Positions 36,559 through 47,815 are shown, counted from the stretch's first letter. The stretch: 64,000 nt of DNA from Natronospirillum operosum (GCF_004768465.1 NZ_SRMF01000013.1:1-64000); one strand, 5' to 3'. Notes: generated by a model from the letters alone, not told the origin. Numbers and translations: made by a program.

Positions 36559-37862
36559 GAGGTGGCCCCCTCCAGATGCCGGGCCAGCGGCTCGGGCCGG
36601 CCCAGCAGCCAGCCCAGACGCCGGCGCAGATAGCTCTGCACACTGGCCTCGGGCGCTTCGCGCAGCAGTTCGTTGATAAAGCCGAAGCTCAGCATGACCT
36701 CGGCTTCCGCCTGCGATATACCGCGACTCTGCAGATAATAGAGGGCGGTGGCATCGAGCCGGCTTACAGTGGCGCCGTGGGCACAGCGCACGTCATCGGC
36801 ATAGATTTCCAGCTCGGGCTTGGTATCCACTTCCGCCTTGCCGGACGTCAGCAGGTTCTTGTTGCTCAGTTCGGCCAGCGTCTTCTGCGCATCCGGGTGA
36901 ATATGAATGCGGCCGTTGAACACGGCGCGCGCCGAATCGCCAATGATGCCCCGAAAGGTTTCGCTGGTGGTGCCATGCGGCACGCAGTGTTCGATATTGG
37001 TGTGATAGTCCACCAACTGGCGGTTGCGGGGCAGATAGACCCCGTTGAGCACCAATTCGGCACCTTCGCCGCGATGATTCACCTGATAGTCGATCCGCTT
37101 CAGGCGGCTGCCCTGGGCCAGCGTAAAGCCCTTCATGCGCGCCGAGCGACCCAGGTTGACGTGAACGCCGCCGACATGGATCAGGTCTTCCTGCTCCAGA
37201 TTGACCCTTGAGTGCCGGAACTCGGCATCAGCCGCCACCTGCACCTCGGTCAGACTGTTGACGAAGCCGTTCTGACTGGCTTCGGTGGAGGCGAAATGCT
37301 CCACCACACTGGCACTGGCCTGCGCCTCGAGCACGATCAGCACACGCTGGCTGGCCGTGGTGGCGCTCGCTTCCGGCGTCGAGATATGCACGATATGTAC
37401 GGTCGATGCCAGCTGCGCTCCCTGTGGCACATGAACCAGTACGCCGTCCTCCACCCAGGCATTGCTGAGGGCGGCAAACAGATGGCGCTCGCTGTCCACG
37501 ATCTGCCCCAGATGCTGCTGAATGACAGCCTGCTGGTCGGCACCGGCGTCCGCAAAGCGGACCACACCGGCCGGCAGTTCGGCGGACGACAGCGCCGGCG
37601 CAAAGCGGCCGTTCACGAATACCAGACGCGGCGCCTCGGCATCGATCCATTCGATATCGGCTGCGTCTGCAGCCTGCCCCCAGCCGCCGAAGTCGGTCTT
37701 CTGCAGCGGTGCCAGCGGCGTATATTTCCAGTGCTCGGTGCGGCGGGTTGGCCACGGCGTGGCAGACCAGCGCTCGGCCCCGGCGGCCCGCAGGTCCTGC
37801 AGCCAGTCCGGCGCTGTCTGCTGTTGCGCCAGTTGCAAAGCCTGTTGCTGAAAATCAGTCAT
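36555..37862 (-). CDS. sufD: Fe-S cluster assembly protein SufD
   Basis: SufD pairs with SufB to form the scaffold in SufBC2D. The 435-aa protein shows the SufB/SufD beta-helix core: SRLKRIDYQVNHRGEGAEL, GVYLPRNRQLVDYHTNIEHCVPH and the conserved FNGRIHIHPDAQKT, ending with the helical segment INELLREAPEASVQSYLRRRL. It overlaps sufS by 4 bp and begins 3 bp after sufC. Confidence 0.95.
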   Translation of the reverse strand: MTDFQQQALQLAQQQTAPDWLQDLRAAGAERWSATPWPTRRTEHWKYTPLAPLQKTDFGGWGQAADAADIEWIDAEAPRLVFVNGRFAPALSSAELPAGVVRFADAGADQQAVIQQHLGQIVDSERHLFAALSNAWVEDGVLVHVPQGAQLASTVHIVHISTPEASATTASQRVLIVLEAQASASVVEHFASTEASQNGFVNSLTEVQVAADAEFRHSRVNLEQEDLIHVGGVHVNLGRSARMKGFTLAQGSRLKRIDYQVNHRGEGAELVLNGVYLPRNRQLVDYHTNIEHCVPHGTTSETFRGIIGDSARAVFNGRIHIHPDAQKTLAELSNKNLLTSGKAEVDTKPELEIYADDVRCAHGATVSRLDATALYYLQSRGISQAEAEVMLSFGFINELLREAPEASVQSYLRRRLGWLLGRPEPLARHLEGATS

Positions 37863-37865
37863 GCC

Positions 37866-38615
37866 TCAGGCCACCTCGCTGTCCAGCCAGCCGTAACCAT
37901 GAGCTTCCAGCTCCCTGGCCAATTCCTTGGTACCGGATTTCACAATGCGGCCCTGGGCCAGCACGTGCACGAAATCCGGTTCGATATAGTCCAGCAGGCG
38001 CTGATAGTGCGTGACTACGATAAAGCCGCGCTCAGGCGTCCGCATGGTATTGACCCCGTCCGAAACCGACTGCAGCGCATCGATATCCAGCCCGGAATCG
38101 GTCTCGTCAAGGATGCACAGCCGCGGCTGCAGCAGCATCATCTGCAGGATCTCGTTGCGCTTTTTCTCGCCGCCGGAAAAGCCTTCGTTGACGCCACGCT
38201 TGAGGAAGGACTGATCCATGCGTACCTGCCGGCAGGTCTCCCGTGCCAGCTTCATGAATTCCACCGAGGACATTTCTTCCAGCCCCTGATGCGCGCGCTT
38301 GGCATCCAGGGCCGCCTTGAGGAATTCCATGTTGCTGACGCCGGGGATCTCCACCGGGTACTGAAAGGCCAGAAAGATGCCCTCGCGGGCCCGCTCTTCG
38401 GTATCCAGCGCAAGCAGGTCCTTACCGTCAAAATCGACGGTGCCGCCGGTCACTTCAAAGCCTTCACGGCCGGTCAGCACATTGCCCAGGGTACTCTTGC
38501 CGGCCCCGTTGGGGCCCATGATGGCGTGCACTTCACCGGCCTTAACGGTTAGGCTGAGGTCACGCAGAATCTGTGTTTCCCCGACGTTGGCACTCAGATT
38601 GTTAATGGTGAGCAT
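37866..38615 (-). CDS. sufC: Fe-S assembly ATPase SufC
   Basis: SufC is the ABC-type ATPase that drives the SufBCD scaffold; it is cytosolic and not a transporter. Walker A is IMGPNGAGKSTLGNVL, the signature region is GFSGGEKKRNEILQ, and Walker B is LCILDETDSGLDIDAL. The start at 38615 (MLTINNLSANVGETQI) has GGAAGAG 6 nt upstream. The frame is open further upstream into sufB, without similarity. Length is 249 aa. Confidence 0.97.
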   Translation of the reverse strand: MLTINNLSANVGETQILRDLSLTVKAGEVHAIMGPNGAGKSTLGNVLTGREGFEVTGGTVDFDGKDLLALDTEERAREGIFLAFQYPVEIPGVSNMEFLKAALDAKRAHQGLEEMSSVEFMKLARETCRQVRMDQSFLKRGVNEGFSGGEKKRNEILQMMLLQPRLCILDETDSGLDIDALQSVSDGVNTMRTPERGFIVVTHYQRLLDYIEPDFVHVLAQGRIVKSGTKELARELEAHGYGWLDSEVA

Positions 38616-38652
38616 AGTGTCTCTTCCAGTAATGCAAATTTCTGTGATCGTA

Positions 38653-40095
<1,443 letters not shown>

Positions 40096-40117
40096 CTTTT
40101 CCTCGCTCCGGCAGCCG

Positions 40118-41272
40118 TCAGACTGCTGCTTGACTCAAACTGGTTACCACCTGCCGAATGTGGCCGATGGCAAATTCAATCTCTTCTTCCGTTGTGTAGC
40201 GCCCCAGGCTGAAACGCAATGATGCATGCGCCAGCGCATCGGGCACGCCCATGGCACGCAGCACAAAGCTCGGCTCCATGGACGCCGAGGTACAGGCTGA
40301 CCCGGTGGCCACGGCCAGTTCACGCAGGGCCAGCATCAGGGCTTCACCGTCCTGACCGGCAAAGCCGACATTCAGGTGGCCACAGGCGCGTGCGGTCGGA
40401 TGGCCGTTCAACTGCACGCCCGGCAGATCCCGGATACCGTCCCACAGCCGGTCCCGCAGCTCAGCAACACGCGCCGGTTCGCACTCCAGATGCTGCCGCG
40501 CCAGTTCGGCAGCAGCACCCATGCCCACACACTGGTGGGTGGCGAGCGTACCGGAGCGATATCCCTGCTCGTGGCCGCCGCCGTGAATCTGTGCCTGCGG
40601 CCTGGGCGTCAGACCACGCCGGATATACAGGGCGCCAATGCCCTTGGGGCCATACATCTTGTGCGCCGACAGCGCCAGCAAATCAATTTGCATGGCTGCC
40701 ACATCGATGGGCAGGCGCCCGACGCTCTGTACCGCGTCGACATGAAACAGGACGCCCTGTTCCCGGCACAGGGCCCCGATGGCTGCCACGTCATTGACGG
40801 TGCCGACCTCATTGTTCACATGCATGACACTGACCAGCCGCGTGTCTTCACGCAGCGCCCGGGCAACCTGTTCCACGGCTACCCGCCCGCTCTGATCCGG
40901 CTTGACCCGGGTCACGTCAAAGCCCTGTTGCTCCAGCCAGCCGGCGGTATCCAGCACCGCCTTGTGCTCTATGGCCGACACCACCAGATGACCACTGCCG
41001 GCCGCCTGCATCACGCCCTTCAGCGCCAGGTTGTCCGCCTCGGTGGCACCGCTGGTCCAGATCACTTCCCGACCTTCGGCGTTGATCAGTTCAGCCACCT
41101 GCAGGCGCGCCCGCTCGACGGCTTCTTCGGCCTGCCAGCCATACAGGTGCGAGCGCGATGCCGGGTTGGCAAAGCGTCCGTCCCGGGTCAGGCAGTCCGC
41201 CATCTGGTCGGCTACCGCCGGGTCCACCGGAGTGGTGGCGGCATAGTCAAGATATACAGGCTTACGCATCAT
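40118..41272 (-). CDS. Cysteine desulfurase, IscS-like (group I)
   Basis: The 384-aa PLP enzyme starts [18 protein letters not shown] and has the PLP lysine motif [20 protein letters not shown]. The flexible loop with the active cysteine reads [21 protein letters not shown], characteristic of group I (IscS/NifS). It is somewhat shorter and more divergent than E. coli IscS (about 404 aa) and is followed directly by sufB rather than iscU. It probably supplies sulfur for other acceptors or for the Suf machinery. It lies 15 bp after iscR. Confidence 0.9.
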   Translation of the reverse strand: MMRKPVYLDYAATTPVDPAVADQMADCLTRDGRFANPASRSHLYGWQAEEAVERARLQVAELINAEGREVIWTSGATEADNLALKGVMQAAGSGHLVVSAIEHKAVLDTAGWLEQQGFDVTRVKPDQSGRVAVEQVARALREDTRLVSVMHVNNEVGTVNDVAAIGALCREQGVLFHVDAVQSVGRLPIDVAAMQIDLLALSAHKMYGPKGIGALYIRRGLTPRPQAQIHGGGHEQGYRSGTLATHQCVGMGAAAELARQHLECEPARVAELRDRLWDGIRDLPGVQLNGHPTARACGHLNVGFAGQDGEALMLALRELAVATGSACTSASMEPSFVLRAMGVPDALAHASLRFSLGRYTTEEEIEFAIGHIRQVVTSLSQAAV

Positions 41273-41287
41273 GTACTCTACCGGGCT

Positions 41288-41767
41288 TCACGTGATCCGA
41301 TTCAATTCAATCTGGTTGTCTGGCCTGGCCAGAACGCTGTCCTGGCGCTGGCGAACGGCCTGGATATCGCGCCGTGCCACCAGATCACCCAGGCTGATAT
41401 CGCTGAGAAACTGGTGAATCTGTGCACTCAGGTCTTCCCACAGGTGATGCGTCAGGCAGGTTTCGCCGCCCTGACAGCCACCCTTGCCCTGACAGCGTGT
41501 GGCGTCCATCGATTCACTGACGGCATCCACCACCCTGGCCACGGAAATATCCGCCGCCGGTCGGGCCAGACGATAGCCCCCGCCCGGACCGCGCACACTT
41601 TGTACCAGCTCGTCGCGTCTTAGCCTGGAGAACAGTTGCTCCAGATACGACAGCGAAATACCCTGTCTGTGCGATATGTCAGCCAGACTGATCGGCCCCT
41701 GCGACTCATGCAGGGCGAGGTCCAGCATGGCTGTTACCGCGTAGCGTCCCTTGGTCGTCAAGCGCAT
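41288..41767 (-). CDS. iscR: Fe-S-responsive Rrf2-family regulator IscR
   Basis: IscR binds a [2Fe-2S] cluster and represses isc/suf genes when clusters are plentiful. The winged-helix DNA-binding domain (about 1-80) reads [20 protein letters not shown] and [29 protein letters not shown]. The cluster ligands are conserved as [13 protein letters not shown], followed by LTHHLW. At 159 aa it is complete. It heads iscR-iscS-sufBCDS-sufA-sufT-sufE and has an IscR-like operator on its own promoter. Confidence 0.97.
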   Translation of the reverse strand: MRLTTKGRYAVTAMLDLALHESQGPISLADISHRQGISLSYLEQLFSRLRRDELVQSVRGPGGGYRLARPAADISVARVVDAVSESMDATRCQGKGGCQGGETCLTHHLWEDLSAQIHQFLSDISLGDLVARRDIQAVRQRQDSVLARPDNQIELNRIT

Positions 41768-41803
41768 GGAAAGTGAGCCTCTAGAACCGGAAGTCAGAAC
41801 AGA

Positions 41804-41836
41804 TTATGGAAAATCCGAGTATTTTAGTCAAGTATT
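41804..41836 (-). promoter_or_regulatory. iscR promoter with overlapping IscR type-1-like operator
   Basis: On the minus strand TTGACT (41827-41832) and CATAAT (41804-41809) are 17 bp apart, a good sigma-70 promoter. The 25-bp segment 41812-41836 begins ATACTTGACTAAAAT. It matches the published type-1 IscR consensus (ATASYYGACTRWWWYAGTCRRSTAT) at 22 of 25 positions by my count. The site overlaps the -35 box, as expected for repression by holo-IscR. Confidence 0.8.
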
Positions 41837-41889
41837 CAGCGCCTGCCCGGGAACCGCACGGGGAGCGGGATTATAGCAGGCTGACCGCT

Positions 41890-43464
41890 GTGAGCCAGCC
41901 TGCCCTGCATTGCGACCGGCAGGATCCGCAATTCCTTCGCGGCCGCTGCCTGCCAGGCTGTGCGCTGGCACTGACACTGCTGGCAGGCACCGCCCACGCC
42001 GCTTGCGGCAGTGCCATCCACCCCTATGTGGTGCAGGGCCCTGGTGAAGCCAGCCCGATGGAGGGTGAAACCGTCACTGCCACCGGTACGGTGACCGCGG
42101 TGACACCCGATCTGCGTGGTTTTTTCATTCAGGGGCCGACCGACGGCGACCCGCGGACATCGGAAGCCCTGTTCATCTTCTCTCCCGAGCGCGCTGTTGA
42201 AATCGGCCGTCAGGTGGCCGTCACCGGTGAGGTCAAGGAATTCCACGGGCTGACCGAGCTGACGGCGGTACGCCGAGTCACTGATTGCGGCCCTGGCGAA
42301 ATGCCTGAACCCGTGCTCCTGGGCAGCCCTGCCGAGCCGCTGGAAAACATGAGGGTGCGGATACCGGAGTCGATCATCGTCGACAACTACCGGCTGTTCG
42401 ATGTGGGCGAACTGGTGGTAGCGGACGGCACCCATGAGTGGACCCTGGAAGATGCCAGCAATGAGCGGCGCCTGCAGGAGATTCCCTGGGGCCTGCCGCA
42501 GGACCCGACTCTGGTCGCCAACGGCAATCGAGTGGGCGAACTGACCGGCGTGCTGACCTGGCGCTGGAACCGCTGGGTGATTCTGCCCGACGAACCGCTC
42601 ACCATCGAGCCGGCCGACTGGACGATCCAGCCGCCCGAGAACAGCCAGCTGCGACTGGTCAGTTTCAATATCGAGAATCTGTTCAGCGGCCTGCACGGCG
42701 ATTTCAGCCACTCGCGCGGCGCCGGTTCCGCCGCCGAATGGGCCCGGCAGCGGCAGAAAGTGGCGTCCGCCCTGCAGGCCCTGGATGCCGACCTGCTGCT
42801 GTTACAGGAAATGGAACACGATCAGGGCAGTGGCAGTGAGGTGCTGGCCGAAATGGCAGCGCTGATCGCCAGCCGCGGCGGCCGGCACTATGAGGCCATA
42901 GCACCGAGTGTGCGCCCGGGTGATGACGCCATCACCAATGCCTTTCTGTATGACCCCGAACGCCTGCAGCCCGAGGGCGAACTGCAGCGTATCGAGTCGG
43001 ACCCGCGCCCGGCACTGATACAGGCCTTCACCCGGCTGGACAGCGGCGCAACCGTTGAAGTCATCAATGTGCACATGAAGTCGCGCGGGCACAACTGTGA
43101 CCACCTGTGCAAGGCGGAGCGGGCAGAGGAAATGGAGCTGATCATGACCTGGCTGGGCGCGCAGGACGAACAGCCCTTCCGGCTGCTCGGCGGCGACTTC
43201 AATACCCTGACCGGAGAGTCACTGTGGGCGCCGCTGGTGGATGCCGGCTGGCAGCGCCTGGATGTCGAAGCGCCCACCTACTGGTTCCGTGGCCGGGCCC
43301 AGCAACTGGACCATATCTGGCTGCACAGTGCCCCGGCCGGTATCAGCGGCCAGGTGCAGCCCGGCCACGCCGAAATGCCGCCGCTGCCCTACCTGCACCC
43401 GCTGTATGATCCGCAGTCACCCTGGGGCGCGTCCGACCACAACCCGGTCATTCTGCACTGGTAG
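41890..43464 (+). CDS. Secreted endonuclease/exonuclease/phosphatase-family nuclease (OB + EEP domains)
   Basis: This is a probable extracellular DNase resembling ExeM/NucH-type proteins. A signal-peptide-like segment ([14 protein letters not shown], cleaved before ACGS) is followed by an OB-fold domain (about 30-240; [22 protein letters not shown]). The EEP nuclease domain starts near 265 with [12 protein letters not shown]. It continues with [39 protein letters not shown] and the terminal [12 protein letters not shown], giving the catalytic Asn, Glu, Asp and His set. The start is uncertain: the GTG at 41890 puts the signal peptide close to the N-terminus, whereas an ATG at 41806 lies inside the iscR promoter. 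It overlaps trhO at the 3' end by 17 bp. Confidence 0.8.
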   Translation: MSQPALHCDRQDPQFLRGRCLPGCALALTLLAGTAHAACGSAIHPYVVQGPGEASPMEGETVTATGTVTAVTPDLRGFFIQGPTDGDPRTSEALFIFSPERAVEIGRQVAVTGEVKEFHGLTELTAVRRVTDCGPGEMPEPVLLGSPAEPLENMRVRIPESIIVDNYRLFDVGELVVADGTHEWTLEDASNERRLQEIPWGLPQDPTLVANGNRVGELTGVLTWRWNRWVILPDEPLTIEPADWTIQPPENSQLRLVSFNIENLFSGLHGDFSHSRGAGSAAEWARQRQKVASALQALDADLLLLQEMEHDQGSGSEVLAEMAALIASRGGRHYEAIAPSVRPGDDAITNAFLYDPERLQPEGELQRIESDPRPALIQAFTRLDSGATVEVINVHMKSRGHNCDHLCKAERAEEMELIMTWLGAQDEQPFRLLGGDFNTLTGESLWAPLVDAGWQRLDVEAPTYWFRGRAQQLDHIWLHSAPAGISGQVQPGHAEMPPLPYLHPLYDPQSPWGASDHNPVILHW

Positions 43465-44446
43465 CCCGACTGGCCTGCGCCTGCTGACGGCGCCGGGCGT
43501 GCTTCTCTTCACGCCGACGCTGCAGATCGAGCTCGGCCTCGGCGCCGATATGCGCCTGGCCGCGCTGGCGGGCCAGTTGCAACTGCTTTTCGCGCTCGGC
43601 ATAGCGCCGACGCTGCTCCGGGGTCTTCTGGTCATGGCAGTGCGGGCAACTGACCCCGCGTACAAACTGCGAGCTCTGCCTGTCCGTAGCCGACAGCGGC
43701 ATCCGACAGGCAGCGCAGAGCTGATAGTCACCGGGCAGCAGGGCATGATTGACCGTCACCCGGTTGTCGAATACAAAACACTCGCCCTGCCACAGGGATG
43801 CCTCTGCCGGCACCTCTTCCAGATAGCGCAGAATGCCGCCCTGCAGATGGTAGACCTCGTCGAAACCCTGCTCCTTCAGATAGGCCGTGCTTTTCTCGCA
43901 CCGAATACCACCAGTACAGAACATGGCCACCTTGCGGTGTTTCTGCGGGTCCAGATGACGTGCCACATAGTCGGGGAACTCGCGGAAGCTGGCCGTGGCC
44001 GGGTTCACCGCCCCTTTGAAGGTACCGATGTCCACCTCGTAGTCGTTACGGGTATCGATCACCAGCACCTCGGGGTCCGAGATCAGCTCATTCCAGTCTC
44101 GGGGGGCTACATAGGTACCCACCACGCGCTGCGGATCAATACCTTCCACGCCCAGCGTCACAATCTCTTTCTTGAGCTTGACCTTGGTGCGATAGAACGG
44201 CTGTTCTTCGGCGTGTGATTCCTTGTAGTCGATACCGTCAAAGCGCGGGTCGCGGGCAAACCAGTCCTGCAGGGCATCAATGGCCGCCCGACTGCCGGCC
44301 ACGGTGCCATTGATGCCCTCGCTGGCCAGCAGCAGCGTACCGCGAATCTGCCGGGCATCGAGCAAGGCTTTCAGCGGCTCACGCAACTGCTGATAATCTT
44401 CCAGCGCCACAAAGCGGTACAGGGCGCAGACAACAATGTTCGGCAT
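43448..44446 (-). CDS. trhO: tRNA uridine(34) hydroxylase TrhO (rhodanese-like)
   Basis: TrhO (YceA) hydroxylates U34 of certain tRNAs to ho5U, the precursor that CmoB (6964-7971) carboxymethylates. The N-terminal acylphosphatase-like domain has [15 protein letters not shown]. The rhodanese domain has [21 protein letters not shown] and the active loop [17 protein letters not shown] zinc-ribbon-like CAACR...CPHCHDQK follows, ending in a highly basic Arg/Gln tail. At 332 aa it is full length. Confidence 0.95.
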   Translation of the reverse strand: MPNIVVCALYRFVALEDYQQLREPLKALLDARQIRGTLLLASEGINGTVAGSRAAIDALQDWFARDPRFDGIDYKESHAEEQPFYRTKVKLKKEIVTLGVEGIDPQRVVGTYVAPRDWNELISDPEVLVIDTRNDYEVDIGTFKGAVNPATASFREFPDYVARHLDPQKHRKVAMFCTGGIRCEKSTAYLKEQGFDEVYHLQGGILRYLEEVPAEASLWQGECFVFDNRVTVNHALLPGDYQLCAACRMPLSATDRQSSQFVRGVSCPHCHDQKTPEQRRRYAEREKQLQLARQRGQAHIGAEAELDLQRRREEKHARRRQQAQASRATSAE

Positions 44447-44563
44447 TTCTGCTACATCCTCCGGCTGATCGGATCGTAAATCCGGTGCCGGCGACCCGCA
44501 CGGGCCGCCTGGGCGCGCGATTATAGCAGAATGGCGCAGCGCGGCGCATCTGCTGTGCGCAGG

Positions 44564-44974
44564 TCAGAGCCGGCACCCCTGAAAGCGCGGATGGGCCTGG
44601 AAACTGCGTGCCCGGGCACTCGCCAGATCAGCGGCTGCCGGTCGATAGAGGCCGTGACAGGGTTCCTTCACCCGCCGATAGGTCAGTGACCCGACCTCAA
44701 CCGGCTCTTCCGTCTGCGCGAATACCAGCAGCTCAGCGCCGTAGCATTTCAGCAGTTCGCCGACCAGTTCGGCGCGGTTGGACACCCCGAAACGGTTGTA
44801 CAGAGCGCGACAATGATACTTGATGGTGTAGTCGGTCAGGTGCAACTGATCCGCCATGTCCTGATTGGACCGACCGGCGATCAGGCCACGCAGGACAAAG
44901 CGCTGGCGCGCGGTGAGCTGACGTGCCATGCGGTCGATGGGCAGCGCCTGCAGAGGCAGTCTTGATCCGTTCAT
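44564..44974 (-). CDS. Short LuxR-type HTH regulator
   Basis: This 136-aa protein has one recognisable domain, a LuxR-type helix-turn-helix at about residues 18-80: LTARQRFVLRGLIAGRSNQDMADQLHLT, DYTIKYHCRALYNRFGVSNRAELV. No receiver or autoinducer domain is present. The C-terminal about 50 residues (GSLTYRRVKEPCHGLYRP...) are not recognised. A strong AGGAGG lies 6 nt upstream of the ATG at 44974, ruling out longer upstream starts. It lies alone between trhO and cysE on the minus strand. Target genes are unknown. Confidence 0.8.
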   Translation of the reverse strand: MNGSRLPLQALPIDRMARQLTARQRFVLRGLIAGRSNQDMADQLHLTDYTIKYHCRALYNRFGVSNRAELVGELLKCYGAELLVFAQTEEPVEVGSLTYRRVKEPCHGLYRPAAADLASARARSFQAHPRFQGCRL

Positions 44975-45125
44975 GATTCCCTCCTGGATACGGTGGTGGA
45001 AGCCGGCCACAACGCTCCGTTGCGGCCGCTGGTCAGGCCTGTGCCTGAGCTTCACTATCCTAGAGGGTGACGACACCCGGGGTTAGCGGTCGGGGTGACC
45101 TTTTCAGCCCGGGTGATTCGTCAGG

Positions 45126-45959
45126 TTATGTCTTGTTGCCCGAATCGGCCTCGGAGGCACCGGGCTCTTCATCGCCGCCACAGGCGCGATCGGCATCCGC
45201 CACCACGGAGAAGTCCTTGTCATCCAGCCGCGGCAGCTCGCCGCTCTTGAACCCCGAATCCATGCGATTGAGCGTGCGGCACATGGCGTCGACACGTTCG
45301 TCAACGGCATGCATGTGATCGAGCAGGGTCTTGATGGAATGGGCGATAGGGTCCGGCATGTCCGATACCCCATAGGCATCAAAGCCGAGCTTTTTGGCCA
45401 TCTCGGCCCGCTGCTGGTCTTCGGCACTGCCCGGGGCGGGTTCGTCCCGGCGCTTGATGATGCGCCCTGGCACCCCGACCACAGTAGCGCCCGGCGGCAC
45501 TTCCTTGGTCACCACTGCATTGGAGCCGATACGGGCATTATCACCCACGGTAAACGGGCCCAGTACCTTGGCACCGGCACCCACCACCACATTGTTGCCC
45601 AGAGTCGGATGGCGCTTGCCGTCTTTCCACGAGGTCCCACCCAGTGTCACGCCATGATAGATGGTGACGTCATCACCGATTTCGGCCGTCTCGCCAATGA
45701 CCACACCCATGCCGTGATCGATGAAAAAGCGGCGGCCGATACGGGCTCCTGGATGAATTTCAATACCGGTCAGCCAGCGCGCCAGTGTCGAGATAAAGCG
45801 TGCCAGCCATTTCAGCCCCATGCGCCAGAGCCGATGGGACAGACGATGGAACATCAACGCATGCAGGCCGGGGTAGTTGGTCAGCACTTCGAAGCTGTTG
45901 CGCGCCGCCGGGTCCCGATGGAATACGCTGCGAATGTCTTCTCGAACGGTTTTGAACAT
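45126..45959 (-). CDS. cysE: Serine O-acetyltransferase
   Basis: CysE makes O-acetylserine, the carbon skeleton for cysteine and thus for the sulfur used by the desulfurases nearby. The protein (277 aa) has a short N-terminal helical region ([25 protein letters not shown]) and left-handed beta-helix hexapeptide repeats ([57 protein letters not shown]). It also has an unusual C-terminal extension of about 80 residues ([19 protein letters not shown], then acidic tail). It begins at the last base of trmJ. Confidence 0.95.
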   Translation of the reverse strand: MFKTVREDIRSVFHRDPAARNSFEVLTNYPGLHALMFHRLSHRLWRMGLKWLARFISTLARWLTGIEIHPGARIGRRFFIDHGMGVVIGETAEIGDDVTIYHGVTLGGTSWKDGKRHPTLGNNVVVGAGAKVLGPFTVGDNARIGSNAVVTKEVPPGATVVGVPGRIIKRRDEPAPGSAEDQQRAEMAKKLGFDAYGVSDMPDPIAHSIKTLLDHMHAVDERVDAMCRTLNRMDSGFKSGELPRLDDKDFSVVADADRACGGDEEPGASEADSGNKT

Positions 45960-46753
45960 CAGTCTGTGTCCTGCTCACGGTCGGCCGGCCCGGCGTTCGC
46001 CGAACGCGCACGGGCCAGTGATTTTTCGGTCTGGCTGACGATGCCACGCAGAAGGTTGAGTTCCACCGGCTCGGGCTGAGCGCGCATGTAGAAGCGGCGC
46101 AGTTTCAGCATCAACTGACGCAGATTATTGGGGTCAGCAAATTCAATATCAACCAGAACGCGCTGCAAATGCTCGAAATAGCCTTCCAGCGCCTCGGCGC
46201 CGGCCAATGGCCGGACCTCGTCGTAGGCTTCCGGCGCCGGCGCCAGACTGGCCAGGCGCAACTCGTAACAGAGTATCTGCACGGCGGCGGCGATATTGAG
46301 CGAACTGTAATCCGGATTGGCCGGGATATGCACATGGTAGTGGCAGCGTGCCAGTTCTTCGTTGGTCAGGCCGCTGCGCTCCCGCCCGAACAGCAATGCA
46401 ACCGGCCCGGTGCCCTCCGCACGCCGGACAGCCGCCGGCACCTCGCGGGGCGTCAGCATGGGCCAGGGCAACGAGCGGCTGCGCGCACTGGTGCCCACTA
46501 CCAGATCGCAGTCGGCCAACGCGGCGTCCAGCGTGTCCACCACCCGCGCCCTGGCCAGCAGATTCTCGGCACCCGATGCCCGTGCCGCTGCCGCCTCATC
46601 CGTCAGCGGCTGGCCGGGACGAACCACCACCAACTGGGTCAGCCCCATGGTCTTCATCGCCCGCGCTGCGGCACCAATATTGGCCGCCAACGAGGTTTCC
46701 ACCATGACAATGCGGGTTCGTGCCAGCAGCGAGGCGCTCTGTTCAGAGGTCAT
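45959..46753 (-). CDS. trmJ: tRNA (cytidine/uridine-2'-O-)-methyltransferase TrmJ
   Basis: TrmJ is a SPOUT-family enzyme that 2'-O-methylates position 32 of tRNAs. It shows [57 protein letters not shown] and the knotted C-terminal [17 protein letters not shown]. The ATG at 46753 gives 264 aa; a TTG 33 bp upstream is less likely. It is divergent from suhB, the same pairing seen in E. coli, and is followed by cysE with one shared base. Confidence 0.95.
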   Translation of the reverse strand: MTSEQSASLLARTRIVMVETSLAANIGAAARAMKTMGLTQLVVVRPGQPLTDEAAAARASGAENLLARARVVDTLDAALADCDLVVGTSARSRSLPWPMLTPREVPAAVRRAEGTGPVALLFGRERSGLTNEELARCHYHVHIPANPDYSSLNIAAAVQILCYELRLASLAPAPEAYDEVRPLAGAEALEGYFEHLQRVLVDIEFADPNNLRQLMLKLRRFYMRAQPEPVELNLLRGIVSQTEKSLARARSANAGPADREQDTD

Positions 46754-46913
46754 GGCGGACCCGGGGGGTTTGGCTGATTCAGGCAACAGGAACTCCGATC
46801 AGGGTGTTGGACAAGGGGCCAGATTGCCGGGCAACCGGGGTTGAAAGGGTAGCACAGGGCTGTCAATCACTGTACATTTCTGCATCGTACGGGGATGCAC
46901 AGCGCCCATATTC

Positions 46914-46922
46914 TGCTAGAAT
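46914..46922 (+). promoter_or_regulatory. Extended -10 promoter of suhB
   Basis: TGCTAGAAT is an extended -10 element 43 bp upstream of the suhB ATG. The -35 region at 17-bp spacing (GATGCA, 46894-46899) is poor, as allowed for extended -10 promoters. Confidence 0.5.
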
Positions 46923-46964
46923 CGCGCGCTTATTGCTATTTAACAGTTCAGGCCCGACGCTACT

Positions 46965-47723
46965 ATGCACCCGACGCTGACCATTGCTTTGAGGGCAGCC
47001 CACGCGGCTGCCGAGAAACTGATCTATACCCGTGAACACTGGGGACGCCTGGTCGAAGAAGCCGGCACTGACGCCTCCGTAGACCAGCTCGTCACCGGGG
47101 CTTCCAGACGCATTCACAATACTCTGCGCAAGTCGCACCCTGACCAGATATTCGAATGCACGCGCGAGGGTCGTTACGAGCCCGAAAAGCGGCAGGCGGA
47201 TGTCAGCTGGCACGCCGAGGTGCTGCTGGGTGAGAACAATTTCCGCCATGGTCTGGCCGAGTGTGGCGTCATGGTCAGCCAGTGGCAGAAAGGCCGCATT
47301 GAACACCTGACCCTGGTCTTCCCGTTCCTGTCTCTGGAAGTCGTGGCCTCGCGCGGGCGCGGCATTCAGGTCAGCGGCAGACGCGTTCGTACCGGCAAGG
47401 CCGATCGCCTGCCTGGCGTGCTGCTGGGCAGTCACCCGGCAGTGGGGGATGCCTGTTTCAGGCTGGTGACGGCCGGCGCAGACCTGCGGGTTTCCGGCTG
47501 TGCCCTGCTGGACCTGACCCGTGTGGCTGCGGGCCAACTGGACCTGGCGGTCCATGGCAGAGTGGCAGCCGGGGAGCTGGCTGCAGCGCAACTGATGGCC
47601 ACCGAATCGGGTGCCGTGACCGGTGATCTCAGCGGCGCACCACTGGACAGTCGCACCCAGTCTGTAGTGTGCGCCAACCCCAGGCTGTTCAAGGCTGCTG
47701 TTTCAGCCTTGCGTCAGACCTGA
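46965..47723 (+). CDS. suhB: SuhB-family protein lacking inositol-monophosphatase catalytic residues
   Basis: The fold and position are those of SuhB: MHPTLTIALRAAHAAAEKL at the start, FPFLSLEVVASRGRGIQVSGRR in the middle, and divergence from trmJ. The metal-binding residues are lost. The family motif TEESG reads CTREG, DPLDGTTNF reads AEVLLGENNF, and WDFAAG reads GRVAAG, so the Glu and all three Asp ligands are replaced. The 252-aa gene is open and free of stops. In E. coli SuhB aids rRNA antitermination without needing phosphatase activity, and a purely structural role in transcription is the simplest inference here. It should not be annotated as an inositol monophosphatase. Confidence 0.88.
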   Translation: MHPTLTIALRAAHAAAEKLIYTREHWGRLVEEAGTDASVDQLVTGASRRIHNTLRKSHPDQIFECTREGRYEPEKRQADVSWHAEVLLGENNFRHGLAECGVMVSQWQKGRIEHLTLVFPFLSLEVVASRGRGIQVSGRRVRTGKADRLPGVLLGSHPAVGDACFRLVTAGADLRVSGCALLDLTRVAAGQLDLAVHGRVAAGELAAAQLMATESGAVTGDLSGAPLDSRTQSVVCANPRLFKAAVSALRQT

Positions 47724-47815
47724 TAGCAGGTGACAATTTGCTGCCGGTTCGCTCCCGATGTCTGAAGTTGTACTGGAGCCAGCAGCACCACTTCTTCGAT
47801 CGGAGTCATTGCTGA

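Noticed and set aside
46965-47723. Functional inositol monophosphatase annotation
   Set aside because: The Glu and Asp metal ligands are all replaced, so the name by homology would mislead.
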